64,000 nucleotides of DNA from Deuterostichococcus epilithicus. Its lineage: Eukaryota; Chlorophyta; Trebouxiophyceae; Prasiolales; Stichococcaceae. Positions 1 through 11,249 of the stretch are shown one piece after another (the first letter of the stretch is position 1; every line of letters starts with the position of its first letter). The stretch spans positions 2,530,501-2,594,500 of the forward strand of contig JAVTLE010000005.1 of assembly GCA_033439295.1 (NCBI GenBank). Reading direction: 5' to 3'. Made by a program: the position numbers and the translations under genes. The notes under the pieces were generated by a model that did not search any database, had not been told where the DNA came from, and saw only the letters and a program-made list of their open reading frames with translations.

Positions 1-565
1 CGCTGCAGACGAGATGGACACGCCGGCGTGCTGAGTGGCGGCCGCAGCTGGGTGTCCAGGCGCACTGTCCTGCCTGCACCGCAGGAGATTTTGAGCGACG
101 ACAGGGTGCAGGGTGCGATCAAGGCGGGCCGCGGCGGGCGCGTGCGCTCGGAGCAGGAGACCAGCAGCGCCGGCAGCGTGACGGTGGCCTCCGACGGCCG
201 CGCGCCGGCGTCTCCGGCGCCAGAGGCCGGTCGCGACAGCGGATCGGCGGCGGCGGCATCGACGCCGCACGAGGGCAAGGAGGGCGCTCAAGCCTGGATC
301 AGCAGCTGGCGGCAGGTGACCGGGTCTCGTGATATCTTACGTGGAGGCATCAGTGCACTCTCTCAGAGTCATGGTCATGGAAGCGTGGTCCACCCGCTGA
401 AGGCACCTATGTGTGGTCGGGTCGCAGCGGACGTCCGCCGGCGAAAGCGGACCAGAGGGTGGAGAGACGCAGGAGGGCGCGCCAGCAGGTGGGAATGGCT
501 CAGGCAGCGGGCAGAGTGCGAGAGAATGGATTGGAAACTGGCGGGAGCGCCAGGGACAGAACTGA
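1..565 (+). CDS. 3' end of an unrecognised gene with repeated WI-x-x-WR motifs
   Basis: Partial at the window edge. An exon beginning near 85, after a good cag acceptor, reads through a low-complexity Ser/Ala/Gly-rich stretch to AQAWISSWRQ at 315. A phase-0 intron (316-472, gtgacc...cgcag) joins it to an exon reading EGAPAGGNG, then SAREWIGNWRERQGQN and a TGA at 563-565. The tail thus holds two copies of an A-x-x-W-I-x-x-W-R motif about 25 residues apart. I have a loose memory of similar C-terminal motifs in algal or plant plastid proteins, but I do not recognise the family and assign no function. The upstream exons are outside the window. The gene faces the minus-strand membrane protein that ends near 646. 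Confidence 0.6.
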
Positions 566-645
566 GATCGGAAACTTGTTTGAATTCCTGACTGCGAACA
601 ACCATGATGCAAACAACTATTCTTGGAGAGAACGATGTGCCAGGT

Positions 646-2555
646 TCATTGTTGCAGTAGGTGTTGTTGTTGTGCTGTGAGTGCGGCAGCTTGCTGTACG
701 AGGTGTATTGACTTTGAGGTGCCTTGCAACTTACTGACCATTAGAATTTTCATGCTGCTCCGAACATTGCAAAAGCAAGTTGCATTGTCCGAATCAAAAT
801 TGCTTTTTCCGCTTCCCTTTGCCAAAGGGCCACATCGTGGCCAGGAATGGCTTGGGCTTTGGATTGAGCCGCCGCACCGCGTCATGCGACCGATACCCGC
901 TGCAAACACCACACAGACTGCTCGCTGATACATATCACCCTGTGCATTGCTGCAGAGCTTGATCGATATTACAACCCGTGCATATGCGCTTTGGGTGTCG
1001 AGCAGTGGCGGATCCCCTGCGGCAGGCGCCTGCTGCCTAGGGTCGCACCTGTGCCTGCGGTAGTACCACCACAGGGCGCAGTAGAAGGCGATGATGGCCA
1101 GGAACACAAACACAGCAAACACCCGGTAGCCCATGTGGTACACCTTCTCTGCCTGCAGCACCAGAAATATGGATGACGCAAGGCCGCATTGACACCAGGC
1201 GCGCTGCAGCACTTCCGCGCCTGCAGTCTTGCAAGCGAGCTTGCAGTGCATGATGGCGCAGCAACTCGATGTGGCTTCTTACAGCAGCTCCCCAGGCAGG
1301 GTGCGTCCAATGGCGCAGCGCACCTTCGTGATCTTGTGCAGCATCTGTCGGTGCGTGGCTTTGTGACATGTGTGCGCCTTGCACAGGCTGTTCATCATGT
1401 AGTCTGCGCAGCGGCACAAGAGAGGGTGTTTGAAGCATGGTGCCAGCACCTGACTGCAAGGGTCGTCGCAAACATGGTTGTTCACACGACTTGAAGACTG
1501 CAACAGGGTGCGCACCATGGAGTTTCCGCGCCTCCCTCCCCTGCTCTATCGGGAAGCAGGTGTTGGCTACCTCCTGTGGGCGAAGCTAAGCCACGTGCTG
1601 AGCGAAGTGCTGTCGCCAAGGCTGCATGCTGCGCAGAGGCTGCTGGGAGGCTGCTGAAGCAGTGCAGCAGTCATAGCCACAACATGTTCGCCCAAATGGT
1701 CACACCTCACACAGCCTGCGGTGCTTCTTCACAACGGCCTCGCGGCAGGGCGCGTTGGCGTCAAAGCCGTAGCCGACGTGGCCTGACACGAAGGCCGTGA
1801 AGAAGTCGCAGTGCAGCGCCGTGCACACGTCCGCCAGGCAGATGCTGTTAGGCTTCTGCATCATCGTGTAGCACACGAGGCAAACTTTGCGCAGCATGAA
1901 ATCTGCAAGAGCACGATGTTGCGGCATTGCCTGTGACTGTGCTGCTGAAGGACTGCCATCATGCCTGCCCATGACATGCCGAGTGCAAAATGCTGTCGCG
2001 CGTGCTGTCGCCAGCCCAACACATGACCTGACTTCAGGCACATGCGACATACGGCACACATAGTGCTCTGCTGCTTTGAAATCGATCGCACCTCAATGAG
2101 CTGGTCCTGATGCTCGTCCTCCATGTGGGCATCCAGATGGTGGGACCCCCGCACCGTTTGGCCGCAAAGGCCGCATTTCCACTGGCCTCGCTGCAGCGGG
2201 ATGCGCTGCGCCTCCTGAAGCGTGAAGCTGCGCGAAGCAAGCGAGGCCCTGATGCCTGGCGGCAGCATCGCATTTGGTAGGTTTGGGATGCATGCAGATG
2301 CGCCCGGTCGCCGCCCGGATGCGAGTTGGGACACGGTGGCAGAGCGCACATGTTACGCTTCGGGTGCACTAGGCACGTCTCGGGCAGGGTGTAGCCAAGC
2401 TTCTCAGCCCGCGGCAGGATGTAGTCCTGCACTACGAGCCGTGCTTTCCGACTTCGATGCCGGTCGCAATTGGTCTGATTGACTCCTGCGCCTGCGGCAG
2501 CGAGCACAAAAGACAGCAGCAGGACACTGGAAAGCAATCCCTTGCCTGCCAGCAT
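646..2555 (-). CDS. Secretory single-pass membrane protein with C2H2 zinc finger
   Basis: Starts at an ATG (2553-2555) with a signal peptide (MLAGKGLLSSVLLLSFVLAA). Later exons hold a C2H2-type finger (WKCGLCGQTVRG then HHLDAHMEDEH, around 2100-2190), a Cys-rich stretch with CLADVCTALHCDFF, a segment with YMMNSLCKAHTCHKA (about 1340-1410), and a C-terminal transmembrane helix (FAVFVFLAIIAFYCALWW, about 1060-1120) followed by a basic stop-transfer tail. The order signal, C2H2 finger, CxxxC/H repeats, membrane helix matches an uncharacterised family that I recall from land plants; no function is known to me. The last coding frame stays open to 646, so the exact C-terminus is uncertain and may be set by a further splice. 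The finger lies on the lumenal/extracellular side, odd for a nucleic-acid binder, so it may be a structural metal site. Confidence 0.72.
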
Positions 2556-3084
2556 GATGCAAAGCTGCTTTTGAGATGCGGGCTCATTTCTCATGTATGA
2601 TGCTGGTTCCGAAACCTGTCGGCGTCTTGCGTGCGGTGCCGCGCCAGCCGACAGCAGTCTTCGTTTGCAGAGACTTAACATGCACAGCATCGTGCATGCT
2701 GACACGCACATGCTGAGAGCTGTGCAGCGCTGTCACGGCCTAGCACACTTGCCTTGCCTCCGGTGCCGGACGCCTTCTTCAGGAAGTGCAGCCAGTGCGA
2801 CGCGGTTCGATGCGCGTCGACTGTCGGAAAGGACAACCGCGGCAGCGTGGGCAGGCTGGGCGGCGGCGCAGGTGCATCCTCGCCGGCAGCACTGCATCGC
2901 ACGCAGCCTTGCTTCACAGCAGGCAGAGCAGCCACTGCAAGGCAGCAAACTCGGCTCCAAAGGTGCGCGGCTTGTTCGTGTGATTGAAAAGCTGTCAATG
3001 CTCTGAAAACCTCCATCGGCGCAATCTCTCGCCCAGGGGTCTGTCGGCACAAAAACAATTCTCTTGTTGCCTGCCTGGACGCAG
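2556..3084. promoter_or_regulatory. Divergent intergenic region between membrane finger protein and mnmE
   Basis: About 530 bp between two genes transcribed away from each other, so it should carry both promoters. It probably also holds the unresolved first exon of mnmE, because the open frame at 3085 has no in-frame ATG. I see no TATA box or clear repeat. Confidence 0.4.
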
Positions 3085-6000
3085 ATGAGTTTGGAGTGAG
3101 GCAGCCAAAGCAGCCGCACTCCGGAGTCGACGACGACACCATTGCCGCCATCGTCACAGGTGCGTGTGTCCTGCGAGCTCGACTGCGCACAACTCACGGC
3201 AGGCGGGCACCCACGCATGACGAGCGGCATCAAGTTCGTGCCCTTCTTGTCGCTCACTGCCCTGGGTGCGCGCAGGCGTTCAGCAGAGCGCGGTCGCCAT
3301 CATACGGCTGTCGGGCGAGGATGCGGTGCCCGTCGCACAACGCGTGTTTCGCTCCGGAGGCCGCCAGCGCTGGCAGCCGGACAGCCACAGGGTGTACTAC
3401 GGCAAGGCAGTCGACCGCGGCGGCGCGGTGCTCGACGAGGTGCTGTAACAGTCAACGTGTTCTGCGACTGATCTTAGTCTTGCAGGGCACGGGTGCCTTC
3501 CTACCTTTTAAGATGGCCACCACCCCCCCTGTACCACGCTCACTTGCAGACCTGCCGCAGTGTCGGCAGCGGATTGCACAATGTGCTGCCGCAAGAGGCT
3601 CTCTGAGGCTGGTGCCCGCAAGACTGGAGTCGTTCAGCTTTAGGCCGAGTCGCTCGAAAATCTGCAAACCGCAGGTGCTGGCGCTGGTGATGCGGGGCCC
3701 GCGCTCGTACACCTCGGAGGACGTGGTGGAGATCCACACGCATGGCGGCGGCGTGTGCGCGCGCCGGGTGCTGGCCGCGGTGCTGGAGGCCGGGGCGCGG
3801 CTGGCGCAGCCCGGCGAGTTCACACTGCGCGCCTTCCTGAACGGCCGCCTGGACCTCACACAGGTGACAGGACCGGCGCCAACCACGACCGGCTCGCCGA
3901 AGTTTCAGGCTCAGTGCTCGCTGTGTCAGGCTGTGCGCGACGCTCTGCCTCGAGTAGCAGCAGGGACCCTCTCGTGCGGGCGTCTTGAGGCTGGTGGCCA
4001 GTGGTTCCTGGACGCTGGCTTTTGAAAGGCTGCAGGCTGAGGCGGTCAGCCAGCTGGTGGAGGCGCGCACGAGCACCGCTGCGGACGCCGCGCTGGCGGG
4101 CCTGTCCGGCGGCCTGGCCGCCTGCGTCGCCTCAGTGCGCGCCGACGCCATCGACCTCCTGGTGCGACTGCTCTGCGGCGCGCAATGAAGGCGCAGTGGC
4201 AGCAGCTGGCCACGGTTCGGAGCCAAGCAGGGGGCTTGGATGCAGCAGCCAGGGCAGCCGTGCAGGGGACGGGCTGCATCTCCGCCGATCCGTGTGTTGC
4301 CAAGTATGAGTGACCGCTTCGAACCCGTGTCACAGACATGCATGTGAGCTGCGCATACGGCGCGCCCCAGGCTGTCCCTGCGCGCAGCTGGATTCTGCCA
4401 CAGGGTGCAGGGCTGCAACATCATCACGCAAGCGTTGCCTCCAGGCGGAGCTGGAGGCGCGGCTGGACTTTGACGAGGACCTGCCGCCGCTGGACGCTGC
4501 GGCGCTCGCGGCCCGCATCGCCGGCCTGGAGCAGCAAGTGCAGGTGCGCGGGGCGTCGCAGGCAGCAACACTGGCCATGCGCTGCATGATCCCGGCGGGC
4601 ATTCCGCCATGAAGGCCAGTCGCACTTGGTGGCGGCGGTTGCCCGAGATCGTCGGTGGCATGATGGATAATGGTTTTGTTGTCATGAGGGCAGGTACCGT
4701 CGCTGCAGACTTCCGTCACGGCTTGACAGCGGCTGTGTGTGCGGCACAGGCCGCGCTGTCGACAGCGCGGCAGGGGCAGCTACTGCGCAGCGGGCTGCGG
4801 GTGGCGCTGGTGGGGCGACCCAACGTGGGCAAGTCCAGCTTGCTGAATGCCTGGTCGGGTAGGCAGCGCGCCATCGTGACCAACGTCGCCGGCACAACGC
4901 GCGACATCGTGGAAGCGGGTACCATGCCCCTGCAGGGCTCTGTGCAGCCGTCGAGGCTCAATCCGCATTGCCCACAGCAGTTGCAGCGTCTGACGCAACG
5001 AGTCGCGACGATGTGGCACGTGTGTCCGTGTGCGCTGGCATTGCGTGCGCCGATGCAGCACCCTGCATCAGGCTCACCGAAGCGTGCTCCAATTGCAGGT
5101 ACTTGAGCACCATGCTGAAGCCGCATCATCGCATCTGCGTGCTTGCATTCGTATGCTTCTTGGGTGCATGTTGCCATGGCATGTGGGGGTGGTGTACCAG
5201 GCGTGACGGTGGGCGGCATCCCAATAACGCTGCTGGACACCGCTGGCATGCGGGAGGCGGTGGATGCTGCGGAGCGAATCGGCGTGCAGCGCTCCGCCGC
5301 CGCCGCCCGCGCCGCTGACATCGTCATTATGGTCACCGATGCCAAGGCACGCCTTGATGCTATGCTCGCAAGCTGGAACAAGGAACTCCGCTGCCGAGGA
5401 GGGCACTGGCAGCGTTTAGAGGCAGGGAGTTGGAGAGGCTACAGGCTGTGGCGCGTGCGGCCAAAGGGAAGCTCTGCTGAACAGAAGGCTTTCCATCCGA
5501 AACCTGCGCAACCACAGCAGTAGTGCAGCCACAGCGGCGGCGCATGCCCACGCCTGGACAGGCAGCATCGCCTGTGGACTGCAGTGACGGGCAAGTGTCG
5601 TGCAGCATCTAAGCCGTGCACCATGCGCGATTTGCATGCCTGTGCGGTCACAGGCGGGCTGGACGGCAGATGACGAGGCGGTGTTGCAGCAGCTGCGGCC
5701 TGCCGGGCTCCAGTCCGGCCCCGGCAGCCCCGCCGTGGGCGCGCCGCCGCTGCTGCTGGTCGCCAATAAGAGCGACCTGGCGCGGCGGTCGGACAATGGC
5801 GCTGCAGCAGACACAGCGGCGGCGGCGGCGGTGCCTGAGGCCTGGCGCGGCGCAGTGTCTGCGGTGGTGCGCACCTCGGCAAGGACCGGCGCGGGGCTGG
5901 ACTCCCTGAAGCAGGCAGTGCTGACGCTCACCGACAGCCCGCAGCTGTCCTCAGGTAGGAGGATAGCCTGTGGCGTCAACATGAGACGTGGTCCGCACCC

Positions 6001-6378
6001 GCTGTGCCGTCCCTAGCCGTCATGACAACAGCTCTACTGACGGGCTATGCGGTTGCCTTCGCAACTGCAGTCGAATCTCTTAGCGCATTTGTCAGCGATG
6101 CAGTCCGGGAGCAGCGTGAATGCCTTCCGCTGTTGAAAAAGTCATCCCATGCGGCAGGCGGCGCGGAGTGGGCGGTCAACGAGCGGCAGGCGGAGGCGCT
6201 GCTGCGTGCGGCAGAGGCCTTCACGCGGTGTCAGGACAGCGTCGCAGCGGATCTGCCGCTGGATTTCTGGACAATTGACCTGCGCGGCGCTGCGGTCGCG
6301 CTCGGCGAGGTCAGCGGACAGGACGTGACGGAGGAGGTCCTGGACACCATTTTCAGCCGTTTCTGCATCGGGAAGTGA
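3085..6378 (+). CDS. mnmE: tRNA uridine-5-carboxymethylaminomethyl modification GTPase MnmE
   Basis: Organelle-type MnmE/TrmE (yeast MSS1, human GTPBP3), which with MnmG modifies the wobble uridine of some tRNAs using formyl-folate. The N-terminal folate-binding domain starts with [10 protein letters not shown], spliced to [14 protein letters not shown], then [16 protein letters not shown] and [15 protein letters not shown]. The helical domain follows ([15 protein letters not shown]). The G domain shows [12 protein letters not shown] (P-loop, near 4814), [20 protein letters not shown] (G3) and VANKSDLA (G4, near 5760). The last exon ends FCIGK at 6378, the C-x-G-K terminus with the family's catalytic Cys. 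About eight short introns interrupt it. The initiating exon and organelle-targeting peptide are unresolved: no ATG lies in frame with the first recognisable exon, which follows a gacgcag acceptor at 3084. Likely nucleus-encoded and imported to mitochondria or plastid. Confidence 0.92.
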
Positions 6379-6822
6379 GGGGCTGAGGGGCTGTCGTAGG
6401 ACAAGGCACAGGCAGGAGATGGTGTGGCAAAACCTTCGAGGCGGAACCATGCGATTTGACACGATGAACATTGCATGCAGGAAACACACGCAAATTTGGA
6501 TGTACCTAGCTGACGCACAGCTAGTCAATGATGAGGACTTCCGGATTGAGAGCCGGAATGGTGCAGGGACGACAGTCATCGTAGTGCGGACACAGGACGT
6601 CCTCGGCTGGAAGTTGGCACCGCTCATATCGCTTGCGACTCGCTGCCCTCCCTTGCAACGGGAAGCGCGCTGCCAAACGTGCGCTGTGTGTCAATCCTTG
6701 CTCTGTGATTCTGCTGCTTCCAAAGATGGCTGCGCGTCATATGTTGTGTCATGCGTCAAACCCAGATGTCGCTGGAGCTGTCGCCGCCAGGGAAGCGCAC
6801 CTGCAGTGCAGCATAAACCTTC
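6379..6822. other. Convergent 3' intergenic region
   Basis: About 440 bp between the stops of mnmE (+) and the methanethiol oxidase gene (-). Short open frames here show no family similarity that I recognise. No TGTAA is visible on either strand close to either stop. Confidence 0.4.
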
Positions 6823-9800
6823 CTAGCTATTGAATCCTTGACACAATCTGCCGGCGGGGATCTGCACTTGAGGGCCGGTGTGGATGCGCCAGGTCAGCAA
6901 TGCAGGCCGCACCTCGTGCGCCAGCACAGGGCCGTCCGGCTCCTTGCCAAAGTCAATGAGGAAGTCCTGCACGACTAGCAACAATGTTGAAAAAACTGCA
7001 TGAACATCGTTCTCGACAGAGCTGCGACAGGACTGAGAGGCTGGGCTTGAGGCGCGGTGGCAAGAGGCGCACCTCGTCGATGGAGAGGCCACCCTTCTCG
7101 GTGTCGACGTTGATGCGCAGCAGCTGCGAGCCCTTCTCTACCATCTCCGGGTAGAACTGGGGACGTGCAATTGCACACGATCCGGTCAGCTCATCGCCTC
7201 ATCGCACGGGCACTGTTACTGCACGAGCTGGCACAAGTGGTAAGTGGAAGGCAATGGAGGTCCGGCACCTACAGATGCAAAGGGTTCACAGCGCTCCTTC
7301 CCTTTCACCTGCTTGTCCCAGGGGCTGAACAGCGAGTTGGTGACGTACAGCCGCTTGCCGTCCAGGCTGCAGGGCACACAAACCTCAGATTCTCAGCCGG
7401 ACGCCGAGTAAAGACGATCCCCTGCTTCGCTGTCAGGTAGTTCGGGCCCTGCAGCGCGGGCTCGTGCAGCTGCACCTTGTGCAGCCGTGCGCAGCCTGTC
7501 ACCGCCAGCGTATGCAGTGTGAGCTGTGCCGCACCTGAGCTGGATCATCTGGGGCCCACCCTGCAGCACGGTGCCCTTGACCTCCGGGATGTCCGGCTGG
7601 TTGTCCTTGAACTCGCCTGCAGGTCCCAGGGTGACGCGCAGCACACACTCAGCATCCAAGTCACCAGCTGCCGGTGCGGCTACCCAGGCACGTCCACCTC
7701 AGTGGGCATGGACGTTCCCACCAGCGCCGACATTGGAATCGGCCAGATCAGAGGAGGCCCCACCCTCCAGCACGGTGACGCCAGAGCCCTTGCGGATGCT
7801 GCCGCCGACCCACACGCGGCCCACGTGCTTCGGGTTCTCGGGGTCGCTGATGTCGTACTGGTTGATGTCCCTGTTCGCAAGCAGGAAGTTCTGGCATCAG
7901 GCGGAAGTCTGGCATGAGGCGGAACCATCGGCAGTACCCAGCTGAGTGGGGGCTGGAGTTGGAATGTGCATCTTGGCAGTGGACTCAAAATAGCGGGTTG
8001 TGTGACTACACGGATGGCAATGCAGTAGTGGTCTTGCTGCGCACCCCCGGATCCAGTTGGAAAAGTACAGGTACTTATCGTCCAGTGACACCAGGATGTC
8101 CTGCAGTTCAATTCTCATTTGTCCCAACAAAATGGAATATAGACTATCCTCAGTATGCTAGATGATCAAATGCTAGAGATGACCTTAGGCTGCACCTGAC
8201 TCTGAGCAAGTTGCAAGAAGCAGAACAGACGGACCGTGATGAGCGGCGGCTGCTCGGGCAGCGCCCAGCCGGACACCTTCGTCCATGGCTGCCGAATGCC
8301 AACCGTCGTGGTCCAGCCCTTGCCGTCTGCCGCCTGTCCACAATAGGCACTACTCATCGATTGCCCATGCCAGTACGCAGCCATCGCATCGGGGCTTGGG
8401 ACTCTACCTCAGGAGCAGGCCGGTGAATCTTGGCACGGAGTTTGTCACGTAGCAAGATCTCTGCGGCAGATGACGAGCGTGACGAGGCGAGACTCGTCAT
8501 AACATGCCCGCACCTTGTGGATGCGGTGCACCTGCGCCATATCACTGCCACAATGTTAATGTCGATCCAGACTTCCAGTGCACCACTTCACTAAGGATGA
8601 CGTCAATCCCTTTCTTTCCACGCTTTCGATCCACCACTTCGCTGCAACAAGTTCAAAATTTGAGGAAGAAGAAATCGCACGTTGGAGGACAGCGCAGCGC
8701 CGAGGAAGCCCTGCGGCTGGGACGGTTCGTGCAAGAAGCGGATCTCCAGCGGTATGAGCCCATCGGGCCCCAGGTCGATCACCTGGCATGGGCACATGAT
8801 CCGAGGTCGAACAGAAGCCGCATATGGGTAAAGGCCGCACGCCGCGGCGACGCTCTTGCTCAGCAGGCCTTGGTATGGGATTTTGAAAGATATGCTTGAA
8901 CCAAGAAAGCATGCAAGGATGGCGGTCAGGCATTCCTCAGACTCACTTGTTGGTGCTCCTTTGTCTTCCATGACCACACGTGCAGGCGGCTGCCATACTT
9001 GTCGCCGACCAGGCTGGGGTCGAAGCCCTGCTTGAAGGCGTTGGGACTGCCAAACTCGGAGGAGATGACGACGTCGAAGCGTGGCTGGTACCTGCGGGGG
9101 TGAGGAGGCAGAGGGAAACGCGATAAACTTCCGAGCGAGGTGCAGGTTTCAGAGATTCCTGTGACCTCACGCAGCGATGGGGTACCTTGCACAGATCGAC
9201 CAGCAGCCTCACCAGAAGTCGTAGCCGTACGGCGTCGTCTTCTCGGTCCACTGCCCCTTGATCTTGAACTCCTGGAGCAAGTTCAAGTCGAACACTGTGT
9301 TCAGGAACCGGCAGCACCCAGAAGTTGACAGGCGCTGCAGGGTACGAGCGGAGCCGGCCGAGGCAGCGCTCAAACCAGCTATGGCATGGAGGCATGGATT
9401 TGGGGCCACCTTGCGCATGCATGGTAGTTGCTGCCAGAGTTGATATTAAAAACAAGGGACACCTGGTCCAGGACCAGGTAGCCGCCCTTGCCGTCGCCGT
9501 TCTCGTCGCCGAGCGTGGAGATGACCACCTCGCCGGTGCCCAGGCAGTGCGCCGTGTGCGGCCACGTCAGCCCCTACACGGCTCGACAGAGCAACCGTAC
9601 GTCGGGACCATCCATGGTCCACTGCATTTGCTGCAATCGAATCGTTTTTGTCTTGAATAGCGAACACACAATCCATCTCGACATCACATACTTTTATGAG
9701 CAGGCCGGCGGGCGCTTACTGTCTTCTCGAGGATCTCCTCTGGCTCCACCACATGCGCAATGGTGGGCGCGCGCGGGTCCTTTTGCACATCCAGGGCTGC

Positions 9801-10879
9801 AATGCAGCGCAAGCTGAGGTTTAGGGTCTAGAATTCGAGAAGCACGGATAACTATGTGCCACGATCCAATGCCGCAGCACCATCCGGAATGCAATGGCGT
9901 CTGCAGGCAACGCTCTTGTAGAGGCTGGGCCAACAAGAAAGGGAGAGATGATCCGTGCTGCCGGCCCACCATAGATCCGCCCGGAGGCAAAGCCAGGCAC
10001 CACAAGGTAGTTGCGGCTGTAGCCTGCGTCGCCGTAGCACGAGGAGCAGGCGTTCCACCCTGCAGCAACGGGAGGATGCACAGGTTTTGAAAGGAGGAGC
10101 GCCCAAATGCGATGCAGTTTCTAGTTTGCAGGCGCTGCCCTCGAGTGTAACAATGCAGTTTCGATGTCCACAGCAGTGCGCGCCTGTGTGGTGCAGCTCA
10201 TCGCCGTTGTTCGGCATGTGCGTGCGGTGTATCACCTGTGGAGGTGCAAGTAGGGCGCACAGTGAGTATAGAGCGAAGCACGCACTGCTGCCCAATTGGC
10301 GAGTCATGAAGGCTCACACGGTTGGGTGAATGCCACGGTCGGTGCGGGAACAAGTAGCCTTGCCTGCTGGTACGTGTCCGATTCAGCATCCACATCAACG
10401 ACTGCCAGGTAGTCAGGCCGAGAGGCATCGGGGACGATGGCGGGAAGATACAGGAGTGTCTCCCGCGGCCCATTCTTGAAGGCCTCCTGCGATCGGGGTG
10501 CGGAGACCCGCATCATTCAGGGTGGCGCCGTGCCGCGGAAGATTGCAACGGGGCGCAACGCTCAGTCATAGGACATGACTGCGCTAAGCGGCGCACTGCC
10601 TTGAATATGCCGATGGCGGTTTGTGTTAGCATGATGCTGCTCAGGCATGAGAGATAAGGCAGGCGGGATGAAACTAGAAAGTCTGCAACTCGGTGTCTGC
10701 AGCATGTGGAACTGGGACGCCACTCTTCTGTGGACTGGCTGACAGAGACCCAGCTGCTGCATGCTTCGAGACCGTACCAGAGGCGACGCAAAGCCTGGCC
10801 CCGTCGGCTCGCCGGCCTCGTTGCGACAGCACGCGTGGCCTCCGAGGTGCTGCACTCCGCCATTTGCCTGTGCGGCCAT
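6823..10879 (-). CDS. SELENBP1: Methanethiol oxidase / selenium-binding protein SBP56 family
   Basis: Selenium-binding protein 1 family; the human member oxidises methanethiol to H2S, formaldehyde and H2O2. The first exon (ATG 10877-10879, to 10778) encodes MAAQANGG... ending GPGFASPL and splices to [16 protein letters not shown], the conserved N-terminus (GPGY-A-PL-EA-KGPRE). Then come [98 protein letters not shown] and [13 protein letters not shown]. These follow the family order over about 12 exons of the beta-propeller. The terminal exon reads [17 protein letters not shown] but then departs from the usual ending (YPGGDC-SDIW); a last intron or a diverged end at 6823 explains it. Cytosolic in other organisms; no targeting signal is seen. 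Transcribed head-to-tail behind Trm10. Confidence 0.93.
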
Positions 10880-11249
10880 TTCTGGGGTGCTGCACGTTGG
10901 CAGAATGTTGTTCTTATGGACCGAGTTGCAGGGTTGCTCGGAAGACTGCCTGCCGGACCTTTGACGCGCTTGCTGACGTCCTTGCCAGGGTACTGAGCTG
11001 TCGTCCAATACAAAGGATATTGGGATCTGCTGTCTGGCCGGAGAGCGCGTGCAACAACACGTGACACGTCGGTCCACACGTGATGCGCAAGATGCAGATT
11101 GCAGCTGACTAAGTGCCCCCTGCTGCAGCAATCACCTACTGTGGACTTCTGTCACTGCCCTTGCTCATTCATCTGTTTGCCCCGACTGCCCAGCGGTAGC
11201 CTGGCCGACCAGCAAGCAGTCTCCTCCACGTTTTGTTGCAACCACAAAC
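10880..11249. other. Intergenic spacer upstream of the methanethiol oxidase gene
   Basis: About 370 bp between the Trm10 stop and the ATG of the downstream minus-strand gene. It should contain the Trm10 poly(A) site and the promoter of the methanethiol oxidase gene. I see no coding exon or TGTAA signal in it. Confidence 0.35.
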
